From Helicobacter sp. MIT 05-5294 (GTDB lineage: Bacteria > Campylobacterota > Campylobacteria > Campylobacterales > Helicobacteraceae): a stretch of DNA of 64,000 bases. The stretch is from contig NZ_JRPA02000002.1 in assembly GCF_000765675.1 (NCBI RefSeq), positions 1-64,000 on the forward strand, written 5' to 3'. Both the position numbers and the translations under genes were made by a program. Positions 57,660 to 64,000 of the stretch are shown in pieces (the first letter of the stretch is position 1; each line of letters begins with the position of its first letter). A model generated the notes under the pieces. The model had not been told where the DNA came from. It saw nothing but the letters and a program-made list of their open reading frames with translations, and did no database searches.

Positions 57660-59339
57660 ATGGCTGTTGGAATTAACACACACGAGTTAGAAAAGATAGT
57701 GATTGACGAAAATGAAGATTTTGCTTCAATGTTTGAGCAATTTGAAAAGAGAGAGAGTGAGAGCGTTTCACAAGGTGAGATTGTAGCAATCAATAACGAC
57801 CAAGTAATTATTGCGGTTTCTGGTGAGAAAAAAGAGGGCATTATTTCAATTGACGAAATTAAAGATGCAAAGGGTGAATTGTTATTTAAAGAGGGTGATT
57901 CGTTGCCGATTGTTATTGTTGGCAAACGCAATGAACAGCCAATTGTTTCTTATAAAAAAGCAATTCGTAGAGAAAAAGTGCGCCAATATATCAAAGATTT
58001 AGGCGAAGATTACAAAGATAAGATTGTAGAGGGCGTTGTAACAAGAAGAAACAAAGGCGGATATGTTGTTGAAAGTGAAGGTATAGAGTTTTTTATGCCA
58101 AAATTTGCAGCCGCTTTCAAAGAAGGTAGCAAGGTTGAGGGTAAAAAAATCAAAGCTTGTATCATCAATGTGAAGCCCGATGAAGATAGCATTGTGATTT
58201 CACGCAAACGACTTTTTGAGATTGAAAATACATTTAAAAAAGATGCGATTGACAATCTTCTTAAACAAGATGGAATCTTACAAGGCAAAGTCAAGAAGAT
58301 TACGAGTTTTGGAATGTTTGTCGATGTAGAGGGCGTAGAGGGATTAGTGCATTATACAGAAATTAGCTACAAAGGACCTGTGAATCCTTCTAAGCTTTAT
58401 AAGGAAGAAGACATTGTGCCTGTTAAAGTGCTAAACTACGACAAAGACAAGAGGCGCCTAGCACTTTCTATTAAGGCAACAACTGACGATCCTTGGAAAG
58501 AGATTGAGAACGAATTAGAAGTGGGCGATGCGATTAAAGTAACCGTGAGCAATATTGAACCCTATGGCGTGTTTGTGGATTTAGGAAACGACATTGAGGG
58601 ATTCTTGCATATTTCTGAAATTTCCTGGAATAAAAACATTCAAAACCCTGAAGAGTTTTTAAAAGCAGGGCAAGAGATTGATGTTGAAGTGATTGAAATT
58701 GATACAAAAGATCGTCGTCTAAGAGTTTCTTTGAAAAAGCTACTTGATAAGCCTTTTGAGCAATTTGCTAAGAAACATAGAGAGGGAGAGGTTTTAAAAG
58801 GTGTGGTTGCAACGCTTACGGATTTTGGTGCTTTTGTTAAGCTAGATAATATTGATGGTTTGTTGCACAATGAAGATGCTTATTGGAATAAAAATGAGAA
58901 GTGCAAGGACTTGATGAAAGTGGGCGAGACGATTGAAGTAAAAATTGCCAAAATTGATAGAGAAAAAGAGCGCATTTCTTTAACAAGAAAGGGCTTGATT
59001 GCCTCACCTGTAGAGGAATTTGCTAAAAAATATTCTATGGACGATGCGGTTGTTGGAATCGTTAGAGATATTAAAGACTTTGGCGTGTTTATCAAGATTG
59101 ACGACGAAATGGACGCTTTGATTCGCAACGAGGATTTACCACCGCTTAAAAAAGAAGAAGTCAAAGTCGGCGATAAAATTAATGGCGTGATTTCTTTGAT
59201 TGACGCAGAAAACAATAGGATTCGTGTTTCTGTGCGCAGACTAGAAAGACAAAAAGAAAAAGCGAATCTTAAAAACTTCAATAGCAATACCAATGACAAA
59301 ATGACTTTAGGGGATATTATTAAGGATCAAATCCAATAA
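57660..59339 (+). CDS. rpsA: 30S ribosomal protein S1
   Basis: A 559-residue protein with six S1/OB repeats; repeats recognisable from GxFVxxx motifs such as SFGMFVDVEGVEGLVH, PYGVFVDLGNDIEGFLH, DFGAFVKLDNIDGLLH and DFGVFIKIDDEMDALI. It binds mRNA leaders and helps 30S initiation. The size is the usual Campylobacterota length. Confidence 0.97.
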   Translation: MAVGINTHELEKIVIDENEDFASMFEQFEKRESESVSQGEIVAINNDQVIIAVSGEKKEGIISIDEIKDAKGELLFKEGDSLPIVIVGKRNEQPIVSYKKAIRREKVRQYIKDLGEDYKDKIVEGVVTRRNKGGYVVESEGIEFFMPKFAAAFKEGSKVEGKKIKACIINVKPDEDSIVISRKRLFEIENTFKKDAIDNLLKQDGILQGKVKKITSFGMFVDVEGVEGLVHYTEISYKGPVNPSKLYKEEDIVPVKVLNYDKDKRRLALSIKATTDDPWKEIENELEVGDAIKVTVSNIEPYGVFVDLGNDIEGFLHISEISWNKNIQNPEEFLKAGQEIDVEVIEIDTKDRRLRVSLKKLLDKPFEQFAKKHREGEVLKGVVATLTDFGAFVKLDNIDGLLHNEDAYWNKNEKCKDLMKVGETIEVKIAKIDREKERISLTRKGLIASPVEEFAKKYSMDDAVVGIVRDIKDFGVFIKIDDEMDALIRNEDLPPLKKEEVKVGDKINGVISLIDAENNRIRVSVRRLERQKEKANLKNFNSNTNDKMTLGDIIKDQIQ

Positions 59340-59354
59340 TTAAAGTAAAATAAT

Positions 59355-59840
59355 ATGCAAGCAAGAGTATTAATCGGAATCTTTTCTATTCTCACTTGCA
59401 TTTTATTGTTTGTTTTGATTCGTGGTTATATTGAAGCAATGAATGTTTATTCTTTGCCCAAAGTCAGCCCTTACGAACTTGCCCAATTTGATAGCAATAA
59501 AACCAAACCGCTCGCGATGCCAGATTGGCTTGATAGATTGTCAGGACAAGATGAGCGTGAGTTTATTTACCCCGCTTCAGAAATGCAAGTCAAGTTACTT
59601 TTTGCAAATGAATTGAAACAATCTTCCAAAGAGATTTACAGGGTTTCAGTGGGTGTGATTAACGATTATCAATTTTTTTGCATTAATCAGGTTTTAGGGG
59701 CATACAATATAGAATATTCTTATTATAAAATTGGTGAGAATATTTCTCTTGTTGTTGCAACAGAAGACGAAAATTATCTTCGTAGTGTGCTAGAAAAGCT
59801 CAAGCACTATGAGATTCATTATACTTTATCTAAATCTTAA
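59355..59840 (+). CDS. Membrane-anchored protein of unknown function (HP0398-like)
   Basis: A 161-residue protein with one N-terminal membrane helix (about residues 4-23, LIGIFSILTCILLFVLIRGY) and a periplasmic or cytoplasmic remainder without known motifs. It sits between rpsA and serA as HP0398 does. No function is known to me. Confidence 0.85.
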   Translation: MQARVLIGIFSILTCILLFVLIRGYIEAMNVYSLPKVSPYELAQFDSNKTKPLAMPDWLDRLSGQDEREFIYPASEMQVKLLFANELKQSSKEIYRVSVGVINDYQFFCINQVLGAYNIEYSYYKIGENISLVVATEDENYLRSVLEKLKHYEIHYTLSKS

Positions 59841-59857
59841 CATAGGGAGAGTTTTTG

Positions 59858-61441
59858 ATGTCAAAATATACAATTATTGTGTGCGACCACATTCATCAAA
59901 GTGGTTTGGATTTGTTGGCAAAGGATACAGAAGTAGAAATGCTAAATTTAGCGAGTTTGCCTAAAGATGAGCTAAAAAAGGAGCTGCATAAGGCAGATGT
60001 AGCCATTACGAGAAGTTCTACTGATGTTGATGAAAGCTTTTTGGAATCCGCTACAAAATTGCGCGCAGTTGTGCGTGCAGGGGTTGGCGTGGATAATGTA
60101 GATATTGAAAACTCTAGCAAAAAAGGCGTGGTGGTAATGAATGTCCCAACTGCCAATACAATTGCCGCGGTGGAGCTGACTTGCGCACATATCTTAAGTG
60201 CGATTCGTAGATTCCCAGAGGCGAATGCCCAGCTCAAAGTGGAGCGTAAGTGGAAAAGGGAAGATTGGTATGGCACAGAGCTAAAAGATAAGAAGCTTGG
60301 AATTATCGGCTTTGGTAATATTGGGAGCAGAGTAGGGAAGCGTATGAAAGCCTTTGAAATGGAAGTGATTGCCTATGACCCTTACATTAATCCCGCCAAA
60401 GCCACAGACGCAGGAATCGCATATACAAGAAATTTTGATGATATTTTAAGCTGTGATATTATTACGATTCACACACCAAAAAACAAAGAAACAATCAATA
60501 TCATTGATAAAGCGCAAATTGCCAAAATGAAAGAGGGCGTGATTTTGATTAACTGCGCACGCGGCGGTTTGTATAATGAAGATGCCTTGTATGAGGCGTT
60601 AAGTTCAGGTAAAATTCGTTTTGCGGGGATTGATGTTTTCACAAAAGAGCCGGGAAATACGAATAAATTGTTGGATTTAAAAAATATTTATGTAACTCCA
60701 CATATTGGCGCAAACACTTTAGAATCTCAAGAAAAGATTGCGATTCAAGCTGCACTTGCCGCATTAGAAGCAGCACGTGGCTCAAGCTTCCCTAATGCTT
60801 TGAATTTGCCTATTAAAGAAAATGAATTGCCAAGTTTCATGAAAGCTTATTTGGAGCTTGTGCAAAAAATGGCGTTTTTTGCGATTCAAATTAACAAGGA
60901 CGAAGTGCGTTCAATTACTCTAGAGGCAGAGGGAGAAGTGCGAGACTATCTCTCATCACTTTCAACTTTTGCTTTGGTTGGAATCCTAAATGCGACCATT
61001 GGGGATAAAGTGAATTATGTCAATGCTCCTTATGTGGCAAAAGAACGAGGCATTGAAGTGAAGTTAGAGGGCAAGGAATCCCAAAGTGTTTATAAAAATC
61101 AAATTAAACTAACTTTGCTTACTCAAAATGGCGAATTTAGCGTAAGCGGAGCGGTATTTAATGAAGATACGCCTAAAATTGTAAATATTAATAACTTTGC
61201 CCTAGATATTGAACCAAAAGGCAAGATGATTCTCTTTAGAAACGATGATACTCCGGGCGTGATTGGATTTGTCGGCACAACTTTGGCAAAACACAATATT
61301 AACATTGCTGATTTTCGTTTGGGACGCTATGGCAAAGAGGCTTTGGCATTGATTGTAGTAGATGACGCAGTCTCCCAAGAAGTGTTAAATGAGCTTGCAA
61401 GTTTGGAAGCTTGTATTTCTGTTAAATATGCGGTGTTGTGA
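59858..61441 (+). CDS. serA: D-3-phosphoglycerate dehydrogenase
   Basis: A 527-residue enzyme of serine synthesis, of the long type with an intervening and a C-terminal ACT domain. RAGVGVDNVDIE, GFGNIGSRVGKRM (NAD), NCARGGLYNEDAL, and VTPHIGANT (catalytic His) are present; the ACT part has NDDTPGVIGFVGTTLAKHNINIADF. I use the ATG at 59858 with GGGAGAG upstream; a TTG one codon before is in frame. Confidence 0.97.
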   Translation: MSKYTIIVCDHIHQSGLDLLAKDTEVEMLNLASLPKDELKKELHKADVAITRSSTDVDESFLESATKLRAVVRAGVGVDNVDIENSSKKGVVVMNVPTANTIAAVELTCAHILSAIRRFPEANAQLKVERKWKREDWYGTELKDKKLGIIGFGNIGSRVGKRMKAFEMEVIAYDPYINPAKATDAGIAYTRNFDDILSCDIITIHTPKNKETINIIDKAQIAKMKEGVILINCARGGLYNEDALYEALSSGKIRFAGIDVFTKEPGNTNKLLDLKNIYVTPHIGANTLESQEKIAIQAALAALEAARGSSFPNALNLPIKENELPSFMKAYLELVQKMAFFAIQINKDEVRSITLEAEGEVRDYLSSLSTFALVGILNATIGDKVNYVNAPYVAKERGIEVKLEGKESQSVYKNQIKLTLLTQNGEFSVSGAVFNEDTPKIVNINNFALDIEPKGKMILFRNDDTPGVIGFVGTTLAKHNINIADFRLGRYGKEALALIVVDDAVSQEVLNELASLEACISVKYAVL

Positions 61442-61566
61442 AACATAGGGTGTTTGTGGCATATGTGAATTATGAAGAGTTGGGTATTTAGGACTTTTTA
61501 GAATATCACAATAAAATTCTCTAGTTTTTATACTTCTAATGAGACGCAAATGGCTTATTGCGCATT

Positions 61567-61591
61567 CATAGCCAACATAAAGTTGGCTATG
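61567..61591 (+). terminator. Hairpin after serA
   Basis: CATAGCCAAC-ATAAA-GTTGGCTATG, a perfect 10 bp stem. No T run follows, but a second inverted repeat (CACATTTT to AAAATGTG, about 61601-61635) does. It may be a terminator or an RNA 3' end. Confidence 0.4.
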
Positions 61592-61693
61592 ATTTGCCAA
61601 CACATTTTGCAAGATAGCAAAGCTGATAAAATGTGCGTTATATTAGTGATTTATTCATTCTTACACTTATGATTTAAAAATTAAGAAAAATTT

Positions 61694-61699
61694 TATAAT
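61694..61699 (+). promoter_or_regulatory. Possible distal -10 box ahead of the polysaccharide locus
   Basis: TATAAT in TTTTATAATAGAG, about 190 bases ahead of the RmlC-like gene. Confidence 0.3.
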
Positions 61700-61720
61700 A
61701 GAGACCCCAAGGGCGAGATT

Positions 61721-61737
61721 TTGGTATATCCTTTGCA
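61721..61737 (+). promoter_or_regulatory. Possible sigma54 promoter
   Basis: TTGGTATATCCTTTGCA: GG and GC are 10 bases apart with TT before GG and TTT before GC, the same layout as the promoter at 43478. It would transcribe through the poly-C tract toward the RmlC-like gene about 150 bases on. Confidence 0.35.
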
Positions 61738-61819
61738 AAAATAAAAAGCAATGTGGAATCTTGAAATGCAAATGAGGGTTAATAATGAGAGATTTAAGCT
61801 AAAATTTATCTAAAAAATG

Positions 61820-61834
61820 CCCCCCCCCCCCCCC
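61820..61834 (+). repeat. Poly-C tract of 15 bases in the promoter region
   Basis: Fifteen C in a row in an AT-rich intergenic region, 12 bases ahead of a TATAAT box. The position covers the -35 region, so slipped-strand changes in length would alter promoter spacing. Confidence 0.95.
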
Positions 61835-61846
61835 TAAATAATATGT

Positions 61847-61852
61847 TATAAT
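61847..61852 (+). promoter_or_regulatory. Likely -10 box of the RmlC-like gene, next to poly-C
   Basis: TATAAT in ATGTTATAATCTCG, 34 bases ahead of the start at 61887, with a strong AAGGAG site downstream. Confidence 0.6.
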
Positions 61853-61886
61853 CTCGCTCTCTAATGCGTGTGTCAAGGAGCAAGAA

Positions 61887-62432
61887 ATGGCGATGGAATT
61901 TGAAATAGAAGAATCCAAGATTATCAAGGGCGTTTATATCATCACTCCTAATAAATTTAGTGATTTAAGAGGTGATATTTGGACGGCATGGACGAAAAAA
62001 CACTTGGGTGATTTGCTTCCATTGGATTTCGTGCTAGATAAATTTACTTTTTCACATTTTAATGTTTTGCGCGGGATTCATGGTGACCATAAGTCATGGA
62101 AGCTTGTTACTTGCGCGTATGGCGAGATTCTTCAGGTTGTGGTGGATTGCAGAAAAGACAGCCCAACTTATCTAAAATGGCAAAGTTGGGACATCTCATC
62201 AGAAAACCAAAAGCTAATTCTTCTCCCACCAAATATGGGCAATGCTTGTTATGTGAAATCTAAAAATGGCGCATTGTATTTTTATAAATGGGCTTATGAA
62301 GGAGAGTATGTTGATGCTAAAGACCAATTTACTTATGCTTGGAATGATGAGAGAATCGGTATAGATTGGGGAGTTAGTAATCCTATTTTATCGGAAAGAG
62401 ATATATTAGTTGCAAAGGAAAACAATGAATAA
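61887..62432 (+). CDS. Sugar-nucleotide 3,5-epimerase, RmlC-like
   Basis: A 181-residue cupin of the dTDP-4-dehydrorhamnose 3,5-epimerase family. The catalytic His region reads FNVLRGIHGDHKSWKLVTC. It resembles, from memory, C. jejuni Cj1430 (MlghB) and DdahB, which epimerise GDP-4-keto-6-deoxy-heptose or GDP-4-keto-heptose at C3/C5 for capsule. ATG 61887 follows AAGGAGC. It overlaps the next gene by eight bases. The actual sugar cannot be told. Confidence 0.88.
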   Translation: MAMEFEIEESKIIKGVYIITPNKFSDLRGDIWTAWTKKHLGDLLPLDFVLDKFTFSHFNVLRGIHGDHKSWKLVTCAYGEILQVVVDCRKDSPTYLKWQSWDISSENQKLILLPPNMGNACYVKSKNGALYFYKWAYEGEYVDAKDQFTYAWNDERIGIDWGVSNPILSERDILVAKENNE

Positions 62433-63660
62433 AGATTCTAAAATTTATGTCGCAGGGCATAGAGGCACAGCTGGAAGTGCTTTGCTAGAAGTGTTATCAC
62501 AGCAAGGCTTTGAAAATATTATCACTAGAACTCACATAGAGCTTGACTTGATAAATCAAGAACAAGTCGCAGAGTTTTTCGCGCAAGAGAAGCCTGAATA
62601 TGTGTTTTTGTGTGCAGTGTTACCTTGTGGTGCTGCGAATGTCGCACAAAGGGGGGATTTCCTCTATGAAAATATAATGATGCAAAACAATATTATTCAT
62701 TCTAGTTTTCTAAATAATGTAAAAAAACTTATTTGCTATGGTTCGGGCTATATGTATCCAGAGAGCGCGAAGAATCCGCTTAAAGAGGAATATTTGTTTA
62801 GCGGTGAGTTGGAATGGGGTGCAACCTCTTTTGGTGTGGCAAAGATTGCAGGGGCTGTGCTTTGCGAATCCTATAATATTCAATATGGCACAAATTTCTT
62901 ATGTCTCGCACTGAATAATCTCTATGGAACAAGGGCGAATTTTGACTTTGCCAAATCTAGGGTTTTACCTGCATTGCTTAGAAAGTTTCATTTGGCAAAA
63001 CTCCTAAGAGAGGGCAGAGAGAAAGAGATTCTGCAAGAACTACAAGTTCAGAATTTTAAAGATGCTAAAGAATATCTGGAAAAATTTGGAATTAGTGAAA
63101 AAAGCGTAGAGATTTGGGGGACGGGCGAGGTAAGAAGAGAGTTTTTACATAGTTTTGATTTGGCAGATGCGAGTATTTTTGTAATGCAAAATGTAGATTT
63201 TAAAGATTTACATAATGGTGGCAAACAAATTAGAAATACGCATATTAATGTCGGCACTGGGGTGGATTATACGATTAGAGAAGTTGCTTTAATGGTGAAA
63301 GGAATTGTAGGGTTTGAGGGGGATTTGAAGTTTAACCCAAGCAAACCTGATAGTTCTATGGATAGACTTATGGATATTTCTAGGATTCAAAAACTAGGGT
63401 GGAATCCACAAATTTCGCTAGAAAAAGGAATCCAAATGATGTATCAATGGTATCAAAATACGCATTCTAACACCTCTGCGGGGGGGGGGGGCTTTTTAAG
63501 TGCTAAAAGTGGTTGCGCAAATGATGAAATTGCAGAATCAAAGTCAAATCAACTTATGGATTGTCGCGATTCTGCTATCACAGAATCTTGCAATGATAAC
63601 CATAGTGCAGTGGGCGCAAATAATCCTTGCTTTATTCTCAAGGAGGTGCGCTATGCTTAA
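62425..63660 (+). CDS. Fcl-like NAD(P)-dependent sugar-nucleotide reductase with poly-G tail
   Basis: A protein of about 411 residues, SDR family, like GDP-L-fucose synthase and C. jejuni Cj1428 (MlghC). The start is the ATG at 62425 ([21 protein letters not shown] motif GxRGxxGS). Ser107 is kept (CYGSGYMYP), but the position of catalytic Tyr136 is Phe (SFGVAK, Lys140 kept), and position 109 is Tyr rather than the epimerase Cys. The family domain ends at about WYQNTHSN; a G12 tract and a 50-residue tail follow. Its stop overlaps the next start. Confidence 0.85.
   Translation: MNKDSKIYVAGHRGTAGSALLEVLSQQGFENIITRTHIELDLINQEQVAEFFAQEKPEYVFLCAVLPCGAANVAQRGDFLYENIMMQNNIIHSSFLNNVKKLICYGSGYMYPESAKNPLKEEYLFSGELEWGATSFGVAKIAGAVLCESYNIQYGTNFLCLALNNLYGTRANFDFAKSRVLPALLRKFHLAKLLREGREKEILQELQVQNFKDAKEYLEKFGISEKSVEIWGTGEVRREFLHSFDLADASIFVMQNVDFKDLHNGGKQIRNTHINVGTGVDYTIREVALMVKGIVGFEGDLKFNPSKPDSSMDRLMDISRIQKLGWNPQISLEKGIQMMYQWYQNTHSNTSAGGGGFLSAKSGCANDEIAESKSNQLMDCRDSAITESCNDNHSAVGANNPCFILKEVRYA
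63480..63491 (+). repeat. Poly-G tract of 12 bases inside the Fcl-like gene
   Basis: Twelve G in a row at codons for AGGGG. With 12 G the frame continues to 63660. With 11 G it stops after GGGAF; with 13 G it stops after GGGGLFKC. Such tracts switch surface genes on and off in Campylobacterota by slippage. Confidence 0.95.
63552..63605 (+). repeat. Half copy of the inverted-repeat element inside a coding region
   Basis: CTTATGGATTGTCGCGATTC and GAATCTTGCAATGATAACC align with the right half of copies C and G (TTATAGATTGCCACGA to CTCGCAATGACACAATGG). It encodes part of the tail after poly-G of the Fcl-like gene. Confidence 0.65.
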
Positions 63661-64000
63661 GAATGCTAAAATCTATGTCGCAGGGCATAGGGGGCTTGTA
63701 GGTAGTGCAATCGTCCGAGAACTCCAAAGACAAGGTTATCAAAACTTAATTTTAAAAACTCACGCAGAGTTAGATTTGACAAACCAAAAAGCAGTCGCAG
63801 AGTTTTTCGCACAAGAAAAGCCAGAATATGTGTTTTTAGCAGCTGCATTTGTGGGGGGAATGTTAGCGCAGCTGAAATTTAGAAGCAATTTTTTATATGA
63901 AAATTTAATGATGCAAAACAATGTGATTCATCAAGCTTATTTAAATGGGGTAAAGAAACTAATCTTTTTAGGCTCTCTTTGTGTTTATCCCGAGCATACA
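63653..64000 (+). CDS. GDP-L-fucose synthase-like protein, partial at window end
   Basis: The ATG at 63653, behind a strong AAGGAGG site inside the previous gene, opens a frame through base 64000 (116 codons). It begins [20 protein letters not shown] and contains [12 protein letters not shown] and [11 protein letters not shown]. Ser and Cys of the epimerase/reductase site are kept (SLC), so it is closer to a bona fide GDP-L-fucose synthase than its neighbour. Its start lies within the last codons of the neighbour (8-base overlap), which implies coupled translation. Confidence 0.88.
   Translation, partial: MLKNAKIYVAGHRGLVGSAIVRELQRQGYQNLILKTHAELDLTNQKAVAEFFAQEKPEYVFLAAAFVGGMLAQLKFRSNFLYENLMMQNNVIHQAYLNGVKKLIFLGSLCVYPEHT

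Noticed and set aside
61818-61837. Small frame ATG followed by CCC codons and TAA in the poly-C tract
   Set aside because: No ribosome-binding site, five-proline peptide and variable length; treated as promoter tract.
1-64000. CRISPR arrays, tRNA genes, IS elements, prophage
   Set aside because: I looked for regular direct repeats with spacers, tRNA T-arm sequences in the intergenic gaps, transposases and phage genes and saw none; the dispersed repeats are palindromic and scattered, not arrayed.

Overview
The window looks like the chromosome of a Helicobacter (Campylobacterota), probably an enterohepatic species rather than H. pylori. It is AT-rich and its gene order matches, from memory, several H. 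pylori blocks: yajC-secD-secF-leuS-lptE-folC-csd1-ccmA-mfd-petABC (HP1551 to HP1538), lnt-yajQ-cvpA-lysS-glyA-DUF1882-SPOR (HP0180 to HP0185 region) and HIT-pheS-pheT-aroA-ispH-rpsA-HP0398-serA (HP0404 to HP0397). The species call is inference from gene content; no rRNA gene is present.

Layout. 1-0.9 kb: decayed minus-strand genes (a lipoprotein remnant and a frameshifted P-loop gene). 1.2-7.2 kb: rplU, rpmA, obgE, proB, a DedA protein, pepA, ychF. 7.6-21.5 kb: protein export (yajC-secDF), leuS, lptE, a degenerate GGDEF protein, folC, the cell-shape pair csd1-like/ccmA-like, mfd and a YmdB phosphoesterase. 21.5-24.3 kb: a small accessory island (HTH protein, intact P-loop paralogue of the left-end pseudogene, SGNH protein). 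24.7-27.3 kb: cytochrome bc1 complex. 27.5-34.9 kb: GNAT, lnt, yajQ, cvpA, lysS, glyA, DUF1882, SPOR. 35.2-46.4 kb: ferredoxin, radical SAM protein, polar amino-acid ABC transporter, DASS transporter, dnaJ, TIGR02757 protein, a small protein behind a sigma54-like promoter, NhaC antiporter and a TlpD-like chemoreceptor. 46.8-51.1 kb: hydrogenase maturation hypB-hypC and hypE around ribA-moeA, with the RNase P RNA gene directly ahead of hypE. 51.2-61.4 kb: YciI, HIT, pheST, aroA, ispH, rpsA, a membrane-anchored protein, serA. 61.9 kb to the end: start of a surface-polysaccharide sugar-nucleotide locus (RmlC-like epimerase and two Fcl-like reductases), with a C15 tract in the promoter region and a G12 tract inside a coding region.

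Three kinds of structure cut across the genes. (1) A family of about 130-180 bp inverted-repeat elements with ends GTCATTGCGAG/CTCGCAATGAC sits after seven plus-strand genes, and a half copy has become coding sequence at the end of the first Fcl-like gene. (2) The words GAATCC/GGATTC are very frequent, and inverted pairs of GAATC/GATTC form hairpins after several genes, as uptake sequences do in Neisseria. (3) Homopolymer tracts, a Tyr-to-Phe change at the catalytic position of the first Fcl-like protein, and translational overlap with the second Fcl gene suggest a phase-variable sugar-modification module. I saw no tRNA, prophage, IS element or CRISPR array.
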